Notes: a model not told the origin generated them from the letters alone. DNA of 63,764 bases from Bradyrhizobium oropedii (GCF_020889685.1 NZ_JACMYO010000021.1:1-63764), one strand, 5' to 3'. Counted from the stretch's first letter, positions 33,894-43,211 are shown. Numbers and translations: made by a program.

Positions 33894-34151
33894 TCAGCTT
33901 CGCGCCGCGTCGTGCAGGTCTTGCTTGATGACGGTGAGCAGCGCCTGTAGCGAGTCCCTGCTCTGTTGCGGCGCCGCCTGCGCCGGCCGCACGCGAGGCA
34001 CGTAGGGCATGAATCGCACCGGCTCCGCGTCCGGTTGATCCTCGACGAATTTGCCGTGCAAGACGTCGTCGCGGCGGCCCATGACGAACATCGTCGCCCA
34101 ATAGCCGACGGCGAGGAGGATGACCCCGAAAACAATGAGTTCAAAAACCAT
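33894..34151 (-). CDS. Hypothetical single-helix membrane protein
   Basis: An 85-residue protein starting at ATG 34151 (AGGTGTAGCC upstream) with one N-terminal membrane helix (MVFELIVFGVILLAVGYWA), then a basic-acidic cytoplasmic part ending in an amphipathic helix (SLQALLTVIKQDLHDA). The phosphodiesterase gene converges on it with a 6-bp gap. No family is recognised, and the topology suggests a small membrane-anchored accessory protein. Confidence 0.65.
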   Translation of the reverse strand: MVFELIVFGVILLAVGYWATMFVMGRRDDVLHGKFVEDQPDAEPVRFMPYVPRVRPAQAAPQQSRDSLQALLTVIKQDLHDAARS

Positions 34152-34209
34152 GGCTACACCTGAAATATAGCCATATTGAATCAAGTGCTTGGGGTCCCCG
34201 TCAAGCAAA

Positions 34210-34229
34210 TGGGGGCCGAAAGGCCCCCA
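34210..34229 (-). terminator. Candidate terminator hairpin downstream of the oxidoreductase
   Basis: An 8-bp stem TGGGGGCC / GGCCCCCA with a GAAA loop on the plus strand, 64 bp past the oxidoreductase stop. On the minus strand it is followed by TTTGCTTG, a weak T-tract. A smaller plus-strand stem (CGCCA-ATG-TGGCG-TTTTT, 34236-34253) lies next to it, so the unit may be bidirectional. Confidence 0.45.
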
Positions 34230-34293
34230 AAACCCCGCCAATGTGGCGTTTTTGATACTTTGTTGCGCGGAATGGGAGCTTCAGGCCCTCAGC

Positions 34294-35316
34294 TTAGGCC
34301 TTGTCCGGCCCGATCCGGACCAGCTGCTTGCCGAAATTGGCGCCCTTGAGCAGGCCGATGAAGGCCTCCGGCGCGCTGTCCAGACCCTCGGTCACGAACT
34401 CCTTGTACTTGACCTTGCCCTCGCGCACCCACTGCGACATGTCGCGCAGGAAGTCGCCATGCATGGCGGCAAAGTCGCTGACGATGAAGCCGCGGAAGGT
34501 CAGCCGCTTGGTCAGGATGTTGCGCATCATCGCGCCGGCCCATTTCGGTGCGTGCGCCTCGGTGTCGTTGTAATGCGCGATCAGGCCACAAACCGGGATG
34601 CGCGCGAACGCATTGAGCAACGGAAACACCGCGTCGAACACCGCGCCGCCGACATTCTCGAAATAGACGTCGATGCCTTTCGGGCAAGCTTCCTTCAGCT
34701 TGGCCGCGAGATTGGGATCGCGGTGATCGAGGCACTCGTCGAAGCCGAGCTCGTTCTTGACGTAGGCGCACTTGTCCTTGCCGCCGGCAATGCCGATCGC
34801 ACGCGCGCCCTTGATCTTGGCGATCTGGCCCACCGCAGAACCAACGGCGCCGGACGCGGCGGCAACCACCACGGTCTCGCCCGCCTGCGGCTTGCCGATC
34901 TCGAGCAGGCCGGTATAGGCGGTCATGCCGGGCATGCCGAGCACACCGACCGCGGTCGAGATCGGCGCGATCTTCGGATCGATCTTGGCGAGACCCTTGC
35001 CGTCGGACAGCACATGCGTCTGCCAGCCGGCGCGCGACAGCACGATATCGCCCTTGGCAAAGCCGGGATTGTTCGACGCGATCACCTCGCTCACCGTACC
35101 GCCTTCCATCACGCCGCCGACCGGCACCGGTGCGGCATAGGACGGACCGTCGGCCATGCGACCGCGCATATAGGGATCGAGCGACAGCCAGATGGTGCGG
35201 AGCAGCACCTCGCCCGCGCCTGGCGTCGGTGGCGTGTAGTCCTCGAGCCTGAAATTGGCCGGCGTGGGCTCGCCATGCGGGCGCGAGGCCAGAACGATGC
35301 GCTTTCCTTGGGACAT
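34294..35316 (-). CDS. NADP-dependent oxidoreductase (MDR family, CurA/leukotriene B4 dehydrogenase-like)
   Basis: A 340-residue zinc-free medium-chain reductase that would reduce the C=C bond of enones or quinones with NADPH. The nucleotide-binding motif AASGAVGSAVGQIAK is present, with a downstream basic GGKDKC that favours NADP. The N-terminal SLDPYMRGRM segment is typical of the LTB4DH/CurA branch. ATG 35316 has an AGAGGAAATC site, and the longer frame has no support. Its long upstream region carries a tandem 12-bp repeat. Confidence 0.93.
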   Translation of the reverse strand: MSQGKRIVLASRPHGEPTPANFRLEDYTPPTPGAGEVLLRTIWLSLDPYMRGRMADGPSYAAPVPVGGVMEGGTVSEVIASNNPGFAKGDIVLSRAGWQTHVLSDGKGLAKIDPKIAPISTAVGVLGMPGMTAYTGLLEIGKPQAGETVVVAAASGAVGSAVGQIAKIKGARAIGIAGGKDKCAYVKNELGFDECLDHRDPNLAAKLKEACPKGIDVYFENVGGAVFDAVFPLLNAFARIPVCGLIAHYNDTEAHAPKWAGAMMRNILTKRLTFRGFIVSDFAAMHGDFLRDMSQWVREGKVKYKEFVTEGLDSAPEAFIGLLKGANFGKQLVRIGPDKA

Positions 35317-36026
35317 GATTTCCTCTTGAGGTGATTGGTTCGTGGCGCACACGTAGTCATGCAATCCACCTCCCCGCAAGGGAGATGGATTTGCTGTTTC
35401 GCGCGCAACTTGTTTGAAATGTTGTTTGAAATGATGCCCGTCATTTCGCAAGCAAAAGTGCTCGAAACGGCGCCGTCGTCCCGGGGCGGTCCGCAAGACC
35501 GCCCCCGGAATCTGGTGTCGGCAAGTCGATCAAGGCACGCCACCAGCGAACGAAGCGGCCATGCTCGGTTCTCCTGAACCGACCTCGGCATCCGGCACGA
35601 CGGAGCTAAAGCGTAGCTGGCCGTCCATGGGTCGCGACGAGCGCCGCCGCGCAGTGGGCGATCGGTTTGCCGCCTCCCCTCGAAAGCTGAGTGGCGAGGA
35701 CTTCGATCCGCTCCGTGGAACCGGCCGACGAATGTGAGGCCTCCCAAACCATTGGGATTACCTCTTGAGGAGCCGACCAGCTTCTTCGCACCGCAACGTC
35801 TTTGGTTTGGCGGCCGGATTCACCTTCGGACGACCGGCACCCGGTAGACCATCCCCGTCCCGCGCGTCCGCGCAGGAACGCGATCTATCAATCTGGCACT
35901 TGTCGGACTTTCGATTCGCTGTAGTCTCGGAGCATGCGGCACTCGCATGGCTGTTACCCAAAAAAAGGGACAGGCATCACCATAACAGGAGCGAACCAAC
36001 GCTCCGGTTTTTGGATCGAGACCGAC
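35317..36026. other. 710-bp intergenic region between divergent oxidoreductase and CoA-ligase operon
   Basis: It holds divergent upstream regions and no convincing gene. Visible elements are the tandem 12-bp repeat at 35410-35433 and a hairpin GGGGCGGT-N7-ACCGCCCC at 35483-35505. A minus-strand open frame of about 48 codons (35606-35749, beginning MVWEASHSS) has no recognisable family and no clear ribosome-binding site. Promoters for both flanking operons must lie here but could not be placed. Confidence 0.55.
35410..35433. repeat. Tandem 12-bp direct repeat, 2 x TTGTTTGAAATG
   Basis: Two exact adjacent copies about 94-117 bp upstream of the oxidoreductase start. In its reading direction they are CATTTCAAACAA twice. 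This could be a regulator site with one-turn spacing or a slippage duplication. Confidence 0.55.
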
Positions 36027-37997
36027 ATGGCCGGCGGTGGATCGTATGACACGTTTCCCAAATTGCTGCTGCGAAACAGCGCGCAATTTGGCACGCGGCC
36101 AGCGTTTCGGCACAAGGACCTTGGCATCTGGCAGAGCTGGACTTGGACTCAAGTTGCCGAGATCATACGTGCCTACGCTGCGGGCTTGCATCGCCTTGGC
36201 TTGCGCGAAGGCGACACGGTCGCCATAGTCGGCTCAAACCGGCCGAAGCTTTACTGGACCATGATGGCAGCGCAGGTGCTGCGCGCCATTCCCGTTCCGG
36301 TCTATTCAGATGCCGTGGCGGATGAGCTTGCCTTTGTTCTCGCTCATGCTGACGCGAAGCTGGTCGCAGCGCAGGACCAGGAGCAGGTCGACAAGGTCTT
36401 GTCCGTGTCCGACCGACTGCCGCAACTCAACAAGATCGTCTACGACGAGCCGCGCGGGCTTGACGGCTACGACCGCAGTCGACTGATCGCTATCGGCGAT
36501 ATCATCGCGGACGGCCGCACCGCGCTTGCGGCCGAGCCAACGCTTGGCAAACGGATCGATGAATCCATTCGGGCGGGCAACGGTTCGGACATCGCGGTCA
36601 TCCTCTACACGTCGGGAACGACCGGTGCGCCGAAGGGCGTCATGCTGTCGGCGCGAAACTGCATCGATGCTGCAATCGACACCACGCGGTTCGACAGACT
36701 GACCGACAAGGACGTGGTGCTCGCCTATCTGCCGCTGGCCTGGGCGGGCGATCACTATGTCAGCTATGTGCAGGGCCTGGTGGCTGGATACTGCATGGCG
36801 TGTCCGGAAAGCAGCGACACGATCGAGCAGGATCGGCATGAGATCGGACCGACCTTCTATCTGGCTCCGCCACGAATTTTCGAAGCCATGTTGACACGGC
36901 TGATGGTCCGGATGGAGGACGCCGCACTGATCAAGCGGCGATTGTTCAGCTACTTTCTGGACGTCGCGCAGCGGTATGGCGAGCAAGTCCTGACGGGACG
37001 TCCGGTGCCGCTGTCAGGCCGATTGATCTATGCGCTCGGCCGCTGGCTGGTCTACGAGCCTCTCAAGAACGTTCTTGGCCTGTCCCAGGTGCGCGTCGCC
37101 TACACTGGAGGCGAAGCTATCGGTCCGGATCTGTTCGCGTTCTACCGCTCGATCGGCCTGAACCTGAAACAGCTCTACGGCCAGACCGAAGCGTTCCTCT
37201 ATGTAACCTGCCAGCCCGATGGCGAGATCTACTCGGATACGGTTGGTCCGCCGGCGCCCAACGTCGATATCCGCATTGCGGAATCGGGCGAAGTGCAGTT
37301 CCGCTCGCCCGGCATGTTCCTCGGCTATTTCAAGGACCAGGCAAAGACCGCGGAAGCCATGACATCAGACGGATACGTCAGGACCGGCGATGCAGGCTTT
37401 TTCGACGAGAAGACCGGGCATTTGAAGGTCATCGATCGTGCGAAGGACGTCGGTCGATTGGCTGACGGCACGATGTTTGCCCCCAAGTACCTCGAGAACA
37501 AGCTGAAGTTCTACCCCAATATCAAGGAAGCGATCACGTTCGGCGACTCCAGGGAGTTCGTCTGCGCGATGCTCAACATCGACCCGGTCGCGGTCGCGAA
37601 TTGGGCCGAACGCAACAACGTCGCCTACGGATCCTATCACGAGCTTGCCGGGCATCCGCTGGTCTACGACATGGTCGCCAAAGACGTTGCCGCAGTGAAC
37701 CGCTCCCTAGCCGCGGAAAAGCAGCTTGCGGGCGCCCAGATTCGCCGCTTCCTCATTCTGCACAAGGAACTCGACGCGGATGACGGCGAACTGACCCGCA
37801 CGCAGAAGGTGCGTCGCCGCTTCGTTGCCGAACGCTATGCGCCATTGGTCACGGCCCTCTACAACGGAGCGCATGACGCCGACATTTCTACGGAAGTGAC
37901 TTTTGAGGATGGCCGGAAGGGCAAGATCGCGGCCCGGGTCAAGGTTCGCGACATGCAAGTCATCGCTCCGGCAGAATCGCTCGGAAGGGCAGCATGA
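36027..37997 (+). CDS. Long-chain-type acyl-CoA synthetase (FadD/ACSL-like AMP ligase) of an ABC-transporter operon
   Basis: A 656-residue adenylate-forming ligase of the long ACSL-like type. The P-loop is ILYTSGTTGAPKG at about 192-204. The A5-type motif is LYGQTEAFL and the hinge block is DRAKDVGRLADGTMFAPKYLE, replacing the usual GG(Q/E)NV-type hinge. ATG 36027 gives a start just before the conserved DTFPKLLLRNS region; an upstream ATG at 35934 is possible. Its stop overlaps the ATPase start (ATGA). Ligases placed at the head of Liv-type operons are thought to trap imported acids as CoA esters. Confidence 0.9.
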   Translation: MAGGGSYDTFPKLLLRNSAQFGTRPAFRHKDLGIWQSWTWTQVAEIIRAYAAGLHRLGLREGDTVAIVGSNRPKLYWTMMAAQVLRAIPVPVYSDAVADELAFVLAHADAKLVAAQDQEQVDKVLSVSDRLPQLNKIVYDEPRGLDGYDRSRLIAIGDIIADGRTALAAEPTLGKRIDESIRAGNGSDIAVILYTSGTTGAPKGVMLSARNCIDAAIDTTRFDRLTDKDVVLAYLPLAWAGDHYVSYVQGLVAGYCMACPESSDTIEQDRHEIGPTFYLAPPRIFEAMLTRLMVRMEDAALIKRRLFSYFLDVAQRYGEQVLTGRPVPLSGRLIYALGRWLVYEPLKNVLGLSQVRVAYTGGEAIGPDLFAFYRSIGLNLKQLYGQTEAFLYVTCQPDGEIYSDTVGPPAPNVDIRIAESGEVQFRSPGMFLGYFKDQAKTAEAMTSDGYVRTGDAGFFDEKTGHLKVIDRAKDVGRLADGTMFAPKYLENKLKFYPNIKEAITFGDSREFVCAMLNIDPVAVANWAERNNVAYGSYHELAGHPLVYDMVAKDVAAVNRSLAAEKQLAGAQIRRFLILHKELDADDGELTRTQKVRRRFVAERYAPLVTALYNGAHDADISTEVTFEDGRKGKIAARVKVRDMQVIAPAESLGRAA

Positions 37998-38779
37998 GAG
38001 CGCCGGACACCAACGAAATCCTGCTAGAGGTCGAGGGCGTGGCGCTGGCCTTCGGCGGCGTCAAGGCGCTGCGAGACGTTTCGTTCAACGTCAGAAAAGG
38101 CGAAATTCGAGCCATCATAGGCCCCAACGGCGCCGGCAAGACCTCGATGCTGAACGTCGTCAACGGTTTCTATCATCCAAACCATGGTGCCATCACCTTC
38201 AAGGGACGCACCCGGGCCAAAATGCAGCCTTTCGAGGCGGCGCGCGGCGGCATCGCGCGTACTTTTCAGAATGTCGCCCTGTTCAAGGGCATGAGCGCGC
38301 TCGACAACATCATGACGGGGCGCACCTTGAAGGTGCGCCGCGGGCTGTTGTGGCAGGTGCTGCGCTACGGCCCTGCTCTCGCGGAGGAGGTCGAGCATCG
38401 GCGCAAGGTCGAGGAGATCATCGACTTTCTCGAAATCGAAACAATCCGCAAGGTACCGGTTGGGCGTTTGCCATACGGCTTGCAGAAGCGTGTCGAACTC
38501 GGTCGCGCTCTCGCGATGGAGCCCGACCTTCTTCTTCTCGACGAGCCGATGGCAGGCATGAACCTCGAGGAGAAGGAGGACATGTCGCGGTTCATCATTG
38601 ATGTGAACAATCACTACGGCACGACCATCACCCTGATCGAGCACGACATGGCCGTGGTCATGGATCTGTCGGATCGCGTCGCGGTGCTGGATCACGGCGT
38701 CAAGATCGCCGACGGCACGCCTGCTGAAGTGAAGATGAGTCAAGCCGTCATCGACGCATATCTTGGCGTCGCGCATTGA
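37994..38779 (+). CDS. Liv-type ABC transporter ATP-binding protein (LivG-like)
   Basis: A 261-residue ATPase of the branched-chain amino acid/aromatic acid importer family. Walker A is GPNGAGKTS (43-51), the signature region LPYGLQKRVELGRAL, Walker B LLLLDEPMAGMN and the switch histidine in IEHDM. It couples ATP hydrolysis to import through the adjacent permeases. The ATG overlaps the ligase stop. It has the longer LivG-type helical insertion and a C-terminal VIDAYLG ending. Confidence 0.95.
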   Translation: MRAPDTNEILLEVEGVALAFGGVKALRDVSFNVRKGEIRAIIGPNGAGKTSMLNVVNGFYHPNHGAITFKGRTRAKMQPFEAARGGIARTFQNVALFKGMSALDNIMTGRTLKVRRGLLWQVLRYGPALAEEVEHRRKVEEIIDFLEIETIRKVPVGRLPYGLQKRVELGRALAMEPDLLLLDEPMAGMNLEEKEDMSRFIIDVNNHYGTTITLIEHDMAVVMDLSDRVAVLDHGVKIADGTPAEVKMSQAVIDAYLGVAH

Positions 38780-38788
38780 GGTGCGTCC

Positions 38789-39718
38789 ATGATCGCACTG
38801 GGTCAGTTTCTCGAGGTCCTTATCGGCGGATTGATGTCCGGCGTGCTCTATTCGCTGGTCGCGCTCGGCTTCGTACTGATCTTCAAGGCATCCGGCGTAT
38901 TCAATTATGCGCAGGGAGCAATGGTTTTGCTCGCGGGATTGGCGCTGGTTCGCGCCCTCGACCTCCTGGTCGCCAACGGCCTTCCGCTTTGGGTCGCGGT
39001 CGTCCTCGCGATCGGCTTTGCCGCCGTGATCATGGCGGCAACGGCCTGGCTCATCGAGCGGTTGGTAATCGGGCCTCTTGTCAACCAGGACGCCCTGACG
39101 CTGTTCATGTCGACGATCGGCGTGACATTCGTCATCGAGGGCGCCGCGGAGATGATCTTCGGATCGGATGTCTACCCGTTGCGGCTGTTCCCGACCGACG
39201 CCTGGTTCTTGTTTGAAGGCCTGTTTCCGGGTGGGATTCTGGTCAACAAGCTGGATGTCTGGGGCGCATTGATCGCAGGCGTCCTGGTCGCCGGCCTCGC
39301 CGTCTTCTTTCAGCGTACCAAGACCGGTCGCGCACTCAGGGCCGTGGCCGACGACCATTTGGCCGCGCACTCGATCGGGATTCCAATCAGTTGGATCTGG
39401 TTCGTGGTCTGGCTCGTTGCCGGCCTCGTTGCGCTGGTCGCCGCGACCGTGTGGGGGACCAAGCTTGGCGTGCAGTTCTCCATCACGTTTCTCGCGCTCA
39501 AGGCTCTGCCCGTCCTGATTATCGGCGGCCTCACCTCCATTCCCGGAGCCATCGTCGGCGGGCTCATTGTCGGTGCGGGTGAGAAGCTCGCAGAGGTGTA
39601 TCTCGGGCCGTCGATCGGCGGCGGCATCGAGTATTGGTTTGCCTACGTACTGGCGTTGGCGGTGCTGCTGTTGCGGCCACAGGGTCTGTTCGGCGAGCGC
39701 ATCATCGAACGTATCTGA
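38789..39718 (+). CDS. Liv-type ABC transporter permease (LivH-like)
   Basis: A 309-residue inner-membrane permease of the LivH type with about eight hydrophobic helices and the conserved opening GLMSGVLYSLVALGFVLIFK. The cytoplasmic loop LRAVADDHLAAHSIGI contacts the ATPase in this family. It starts 9 bp after LivG-like with a TTGAGGTG site and forms the channel with the LivM-like protein. Confidence 0.95.
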   Translation: MIALGQFLEVLIGGLMSGVLYSLVALGFVLIFKASGVFNYAQGAMVLLAGLALVRALDLLVANGLPLWVAVVLAIGFAAVIMAATAWLIERLVIGPLVNQDALTLFMSTIGVTFVIEGAAEMIFGSDVYPLRLFPTDAWFLFEGLFPGGILVNKLDVWGALIAGVLVAGLAVFFQRTKTGRALRAVADDHLAAHSIGIPISWIWFVVWLVAGLVALVAATVWGTKLGVQFSITFLALKALPVLIIGGLTSIPGAIVGGLIVGAGEKLAEVYLGPSIGGGIEYWFAYVLALAVLLLRPQGLFGERIIERI

Positions 39719-39733
39719 GCCAAGGAGATCGTT

Positions 39734-40861
39734 GTGCTTTATCGCGAAGCCGGCCAGTTCAAGACGAACTACGCGGAGGACATGGCGATCTTCCCGATCC
39801 GTCAGGATCGCATTGCGCTCGCTATCCTGCTCGGGATTGCGTTCATTGGCGTGCCGCTGTTGGCCAGTTTCCGTATCTGGCCGTTCCGCACCGACTATCT
39901 GTTGTGGGCCATCCTGCTGCCCTTCCTCATCCTGGCGCTCGCCGCCGTCGGGACAAACATTCTGGTCGGCTATTGCGGCCAGATCTCGCTCGGCAGCGGC
40001 GCGTTCATGGCGATCGGCGCCTATTCCGCCTACAAGCTGGCGACCGGCGTTCACATCCCGCTTGCCTGGCTTGGTTTCGCGATCGCGATCCCACCGTTGC
40101 CCGTGCTGGCATCCATCCTGCTAGGCGGGTTGATGGCGGCCTGTGCCGGAATCCTGTTCGGCATTCCCAGTCTGCGGATCAAGGGTCTCTACCTGGCGGT
40201 CGCAACGCTCGCCGCGCAATTCTTCTTCGATTGGGCGTTCCTGCGGCTCCCGTGGTTCACCAACTACGCCCCGTCGGGATCGGTGAATGCGCCGGAACTG
40301 GATTTCTTCGGCATGATCGTTCGCACGCCGGTCGAGCGCTACCTGCTGTGCCTGCTCTTCGTGACTGTGATGGCGGTGCTGGCGAAGAATCTCGTTCGCG
40401 GTAATCTCGGCCGGCAGTGGATGGCGATCCGCGACATGGATATCGCCGCCGAACTGATCGGCATCCGGCCCCTCTATGCAAAGCTCACGGCCTTCGCGGT
40501 ATCTTCGTTCATCATCGGGGTGGCGGGTGCGCTCTGGGCGTTCGTCTACCTCGGTTCATGGGAGCCGCTCGCGTTCTCGATCGACCGCTCGCTAGAGCTA
40601 CTGTTCATGGTCATCATCGGCGGGCTCGGATCGATCATGGGTTCGTTCATCGGGGCGGCTTTCATCCTCATCATGCCGATCATGCTGAATGTGATTCCGG
40701 CCGAGCTCGGCCTGCCACTGTCGACGCAAACGATCACTCACCTCCAGTTCATCATCTTCGGATCCTTGATCTGTTATCTGCTCATCAAGGAACCCCATGG
40801 CTTCGCAAGGCTGATATCGATCGGCAAGGAGAAGCTCAGACTTTGGCCGTTTCCCTATTGA
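39734..40861 (+). CDS. Liv-type ABC transporter permease (LivM-like)
   Basis: A 375-residue permease of the LivM type with around nine hydrophobic helices. The family motif GYCGQISLGSGAFMAIGAY and the coupling loop WMAIRDMDIAAELIGI are present. The GTG start at 39734 has AAGGAGATC upstream. A GC-rich hairpin begins 4 bp after its stop, before the binding-protein gene. Confidence 0.95.
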   Translation: MLYREAGQFKTNYAEDMAIFPIRQDRIALAILLGIAFIGVPLLASFRIWPFRTDYLLWAILLPFLILALAAVGTNILVGYCGQISLGSGAFMAIGAYSAYKLATGVHIPLAWLGFAIAIPPLPVLASILLGGLMAACAGILFGIPSLRIKGLYLAVATLAAQFFFDWAFLRLPWFTNYAPSGSVNAPELDFFGMIVRTPVERYLLCLLFVTVMAVLAKNLVRGNLGRQWMAIRDMDIAAELIGIRPLYAKLTAFAVSSFIIGVAGALWAFVYLGSWEPLAFSIDRSLELLFMVIIGGLGSIMGSFIGAAFILIMPIMLNVIPAELGLPLSTQTITHLQFIIFGSLICYLLIKEPHGFARLISIGKEKLRLWPFPY

Positions 40862-40865
40862 AGGA

Positions 40866-40884
40866 GCGATCGCGCCACGATCGC
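40866..40884 (+). other. Intercistronic hairpin GCGATCG-N5-CGATCGC
   Basis: Perfect 7-bp stem with a 5-nt loop, just after the LivM-like stop and 85 bp before the binding-protein start. It has no T-run, so it more likely affects mRNA processing or stability than termination, consistent with the higher amounts usually needed for a binding protein. Confidence 0.45.
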
Positions 40885-40968
40885 AACGCGGACGGCGGCC
40901 GCCGACAACGGAGAGGAAGCAAGCACCGCGGACGGAAAAGAGGGACTTCAAACGAGGAGGATATCAAT

Positions 40969-42294
40969 ATGGCAAGTATTGCACGCAATGTATTGATGCT
41001 GGCGGCCGCCCTGGCCGGCGCGGCGTTGAGCGCACCGGCCGCAGCGCAAAACGAGCAGTTCATTCCAATTCTGTCCTACCGGACCGGACCGTACGCTGTG
41101 AACGGCGCGCCCTACGCAAACGGCGTTGTAGACTATTACAACCTGATCAATGAACGTGACGGCGGCATCAACGGCATCAAGATTCTAATCGAGGAATGCG
41201 AGACGGGTTACGCGACCGACAAGGGCGTGGAGTGTTACGAGCGTCTGAAGAGCAAGGGTCCAACCGGCGCGGCGTTCATCAATCCGCTGTCGACCGGCAT
41301 CACCTTCGCACTCACCGAAAAGACCGCGACCGACAAGATCCCGATCATCACGATGGGGTATGGCCGTGCTGATTCCAAGAACGGCGCGGTGTTCGCCTAT
41401 AATTTTCCATTGCTCGGCACCTACTGGTCCGCGGCCGATATCGCGATCCAGTACGTCGCCAAGGAACTCGGCGGCTTCGACAAGCTGAAGGGCAGGAAGA
41501 TTTCGCTGCTGTACCATGACAGCCCTTATGGCAAAGAGCCGATTCCGATGCTGCAAGTGCTGGCGCAGAAGTACGGCTTCGACTTCACGCCGATCCCCGT
41601 CACGCATCCCGGCGTCGAGCAGAAGTCGCAATGGCTGGCGATCCGCCAGAACCGGCCGGACTATGTCCTGGTCTGGGGCTGGGGCGTCATGAACAGCACG
41701 GCAATCAATGAAGCGGCCGCCGTCGCCTATCCGCGCGACAAGATGATCGGCGTCTGGTGGTCAGGCGCAGAGCCGGATGTGACGCCGGCAGGTGATCAGG
41801 CCGCGGGCTACAAGTCGCTGATGCTTCAGCACGGCGCCGGCAAGTTTCTCGTTCATGCCGACATAGAGAAATATCTCTACGCGAAGGGCAAAGGTTCGAC
41901 AGAACCTGGCAAAATTGGCGAAATTCTCTACAACCGCGGCATGACGAATGCCATGCTCGGCGTGGAGGCAATCCGCAAGGCACAGGAAAAGTTCGGCAAG
42001 AAACCGCTGACGGGCGAGCAGGTCCGTTGGGGGCTTGAGAACCTCATCCTCACCGCTGATCGAATCAAGGAACTCGGCTTTGAGGGGATGTTGAAGCCGG
42101 TCAGCATTTCCTGCTCCGACCACGAGGGCGCGCGCTACGGGCGCGTCCAGCAATGGGATGGCAAGGGTTGGAAAGTGATCTCCGACTGGTACACGGCTGA
42201 CGAATCGCTCATCGAACCGCTCGTCGCCGACGTGTCCGCGAAGTATGCCGCGGAGAAGAAGATCCAGCCGCGCGATTGCGCGAAGGAAACCTGA
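40969..42294 (+). CDS. Liv-type ABC transporter substrate-binding protein
   Basis: A 441-residue periplasmic binding protein. ATG 40969 follows GAGGAGG and opens a Sec signal peptide (MASIARNVLMLAAALAGAAL, ending SAPAAA before QNEQF). The mature part has the extracellular ligand-binding fold of LivJ-like proteins (FIPILSYRTGPYAVNGAPYA). Its place among permease and ATPase genes makes it the cognate receptor. It is longer than amino-acid-binding relatives, which fits aromatic or other organic acids. It shows little obvious resemblance to the orphan binding protein at 19444. Confidence 0.95.
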   Translation: MASIARNVLMLAAALAGAALSAPAAAQNEQFIPILSYRTGPYAVNGAPYANGVVDYYNLINERDGGINGIKILIEECETGYATDKGVECYERLKSKGPTGAAFINPLSTGITFALTEKTATDKIPIITMGYGRADSKNGAVFAYNFPLLGTYWSAADIAIQYVAKELGGFDKLKGRKISLLYHDSPYGKEPIPMLQVLAQKYGFDFTPIPVTHPGVEQKSQWLAIRQNRPDYVLVWGWGVMNSTAINEAAAVAYPRDKMIGVWWSGAEPDVTPAGDQAAGYKSLMLQHGAGKFLVHADIEKYLYAKGKGSTEPGKIGEILYNRGMTNAMLGVEAIRKAQEKFGKKPLTGEQVRWGLENLILTADRIKELGFEGMLKPVSISCSDHEGARYGRVQQWDGKGWKVISDWYTADESLIEPLVADVSAKYAAEKKIQPRDCAKET

Positions 42295-42368
42295 GCCCGT
42301 GTGAGCGATCCGGGGGCAGTTTGGCTGCTCCCGGATCCCGGAAGGTGCAACTGCTTGGAGGTCCGCGC

Positions 42369-43211
42369 GTGTCTAACGCCAAGACGGTCGCCGCTGCGAC
42401 GGAAGCAGCAGCTCTGATTCTATCCGTCAACAATATCGAGGCTGTCTACGATCACGTCATCCTCGTGTTGAAGGGCGTCTCGCTGGAGGTCCCGCGCGGC
42501 GGCATTGTCGCGCTTCTCGGCGCCAACGGCGCCGGCAAGACGACGACGCTGAAGGCGATCTCCAATCTGCTGCACGCAGAGCGCGGCGAGGTCACCAAGG
42601 GCTCGATCCTGTTCGACGGCGTCGAGGTGAAGTCGCTGTCGCCAAACGACGTGGTGCGACGCGGCTGCATTCAGGTGATGGAGGGCCGGCGTGCCTTCCC
42701 TCATCTTACGGTCGAGGAGAACATCCTGACCGGCGCCTTTACGCGGACCGATGGCAAGTTCGCGATCGCGCAGGACGTTGAACGGGTCTACGCCTATTTC
42801 CCCCGCCTCAAAGAGCGACGCAACTCCACCGCCGGCTATACGTCGGGCGGCGAACAGCAGATGTGCGTGATCGGACGCGCGCTGATGTCGCGCCCGAAGA
42901 TGATCCTGCTCGACGAACCATCGATGGGCCTCGCGCCGCAGATCGTCGAAGAGATCTTCGAAATCGTTAAGGATCTCAACGCCAAGGAAGGCGTATCCTT
43001 CCTCCTCGCCGAGCAGAACACCAACATGGCGCTCAAATATGCGAGCCACGGCTACATCCTCGAAAATAGCCGCGTGGTGATGGACGGCGAAGCGCGCGCG
43101 CTCGCCGCTAACGAGGACGTCAAGGAGTTCTACCTTGGCGTCGCCGGAGACAAGCAGAAATCATATCGCGATGTGAAGCACTACAAGCGACGCAAGCGCT
43201 GGCTCGCCTAG
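42369..43211 (+). CDS. Liv-type ABC transporter ATP-binding protein (LivF-like)
   Basis: A 280-residue second ATPase of the importer. Walker A is GANGAGKTT, the signature YTSGGEQQMCVIGRAL, Walker B ILLDEPSMGLAP. The GTG start at 42369 follows TTGGAGG. There is an unusual basic C-terminal extension (SYRDVKHYKRRKRWLA) beyond the normal LivF end, which could interact with the membrane or the co-encoded ligase. It is the last gene of the operon. Confidence 0.94.
   Translation: MSNAKTVAAATEAAALILSVNNIEAVYDHVILVLKGVSLEVPRGGIVALLGANGAGKTTTLKAISNLLHAERGEVTKGSILFDGVEVKSLSPNDVVRRGCIQVMEGRRAFPHLTVEENILTGAFTRTDGKFAIAQDVERVYAYFPRLKERRNSTAGYTSGGEQQMCVIGRALMSRPKMILLDEPSMGLAPQIVEEIFEIVKDLNAKEGVSFLLAEQNTNMALKYASHGYILENSRVVMDGEARALAANEDVKEFYLGVAGDKQKSYRDVKHYKRRKRWLA

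Noticed and set aside
34236..34253. Plus-strand terminator-like stem CGCCA-ATG-TGGCG-TTTTT
   Set aside because: No plus-strand gene ends nearby, so it was only mentioned with the adjacent minus-strand hairpin.
35606..35791. Short minus-strand open frame (MVWEASHSS ...)
   Set aside because: No ribosome-binding site, family or supporting context; noted only in the intergenic description.
38024..40054. 676-codon open frame opposite the LivG/LivH-like genes
   Set aside because: Translation is rich in His, Arg and Gln with no domain, and it covers two well-defined genes. It is an artefact of third-position GC.
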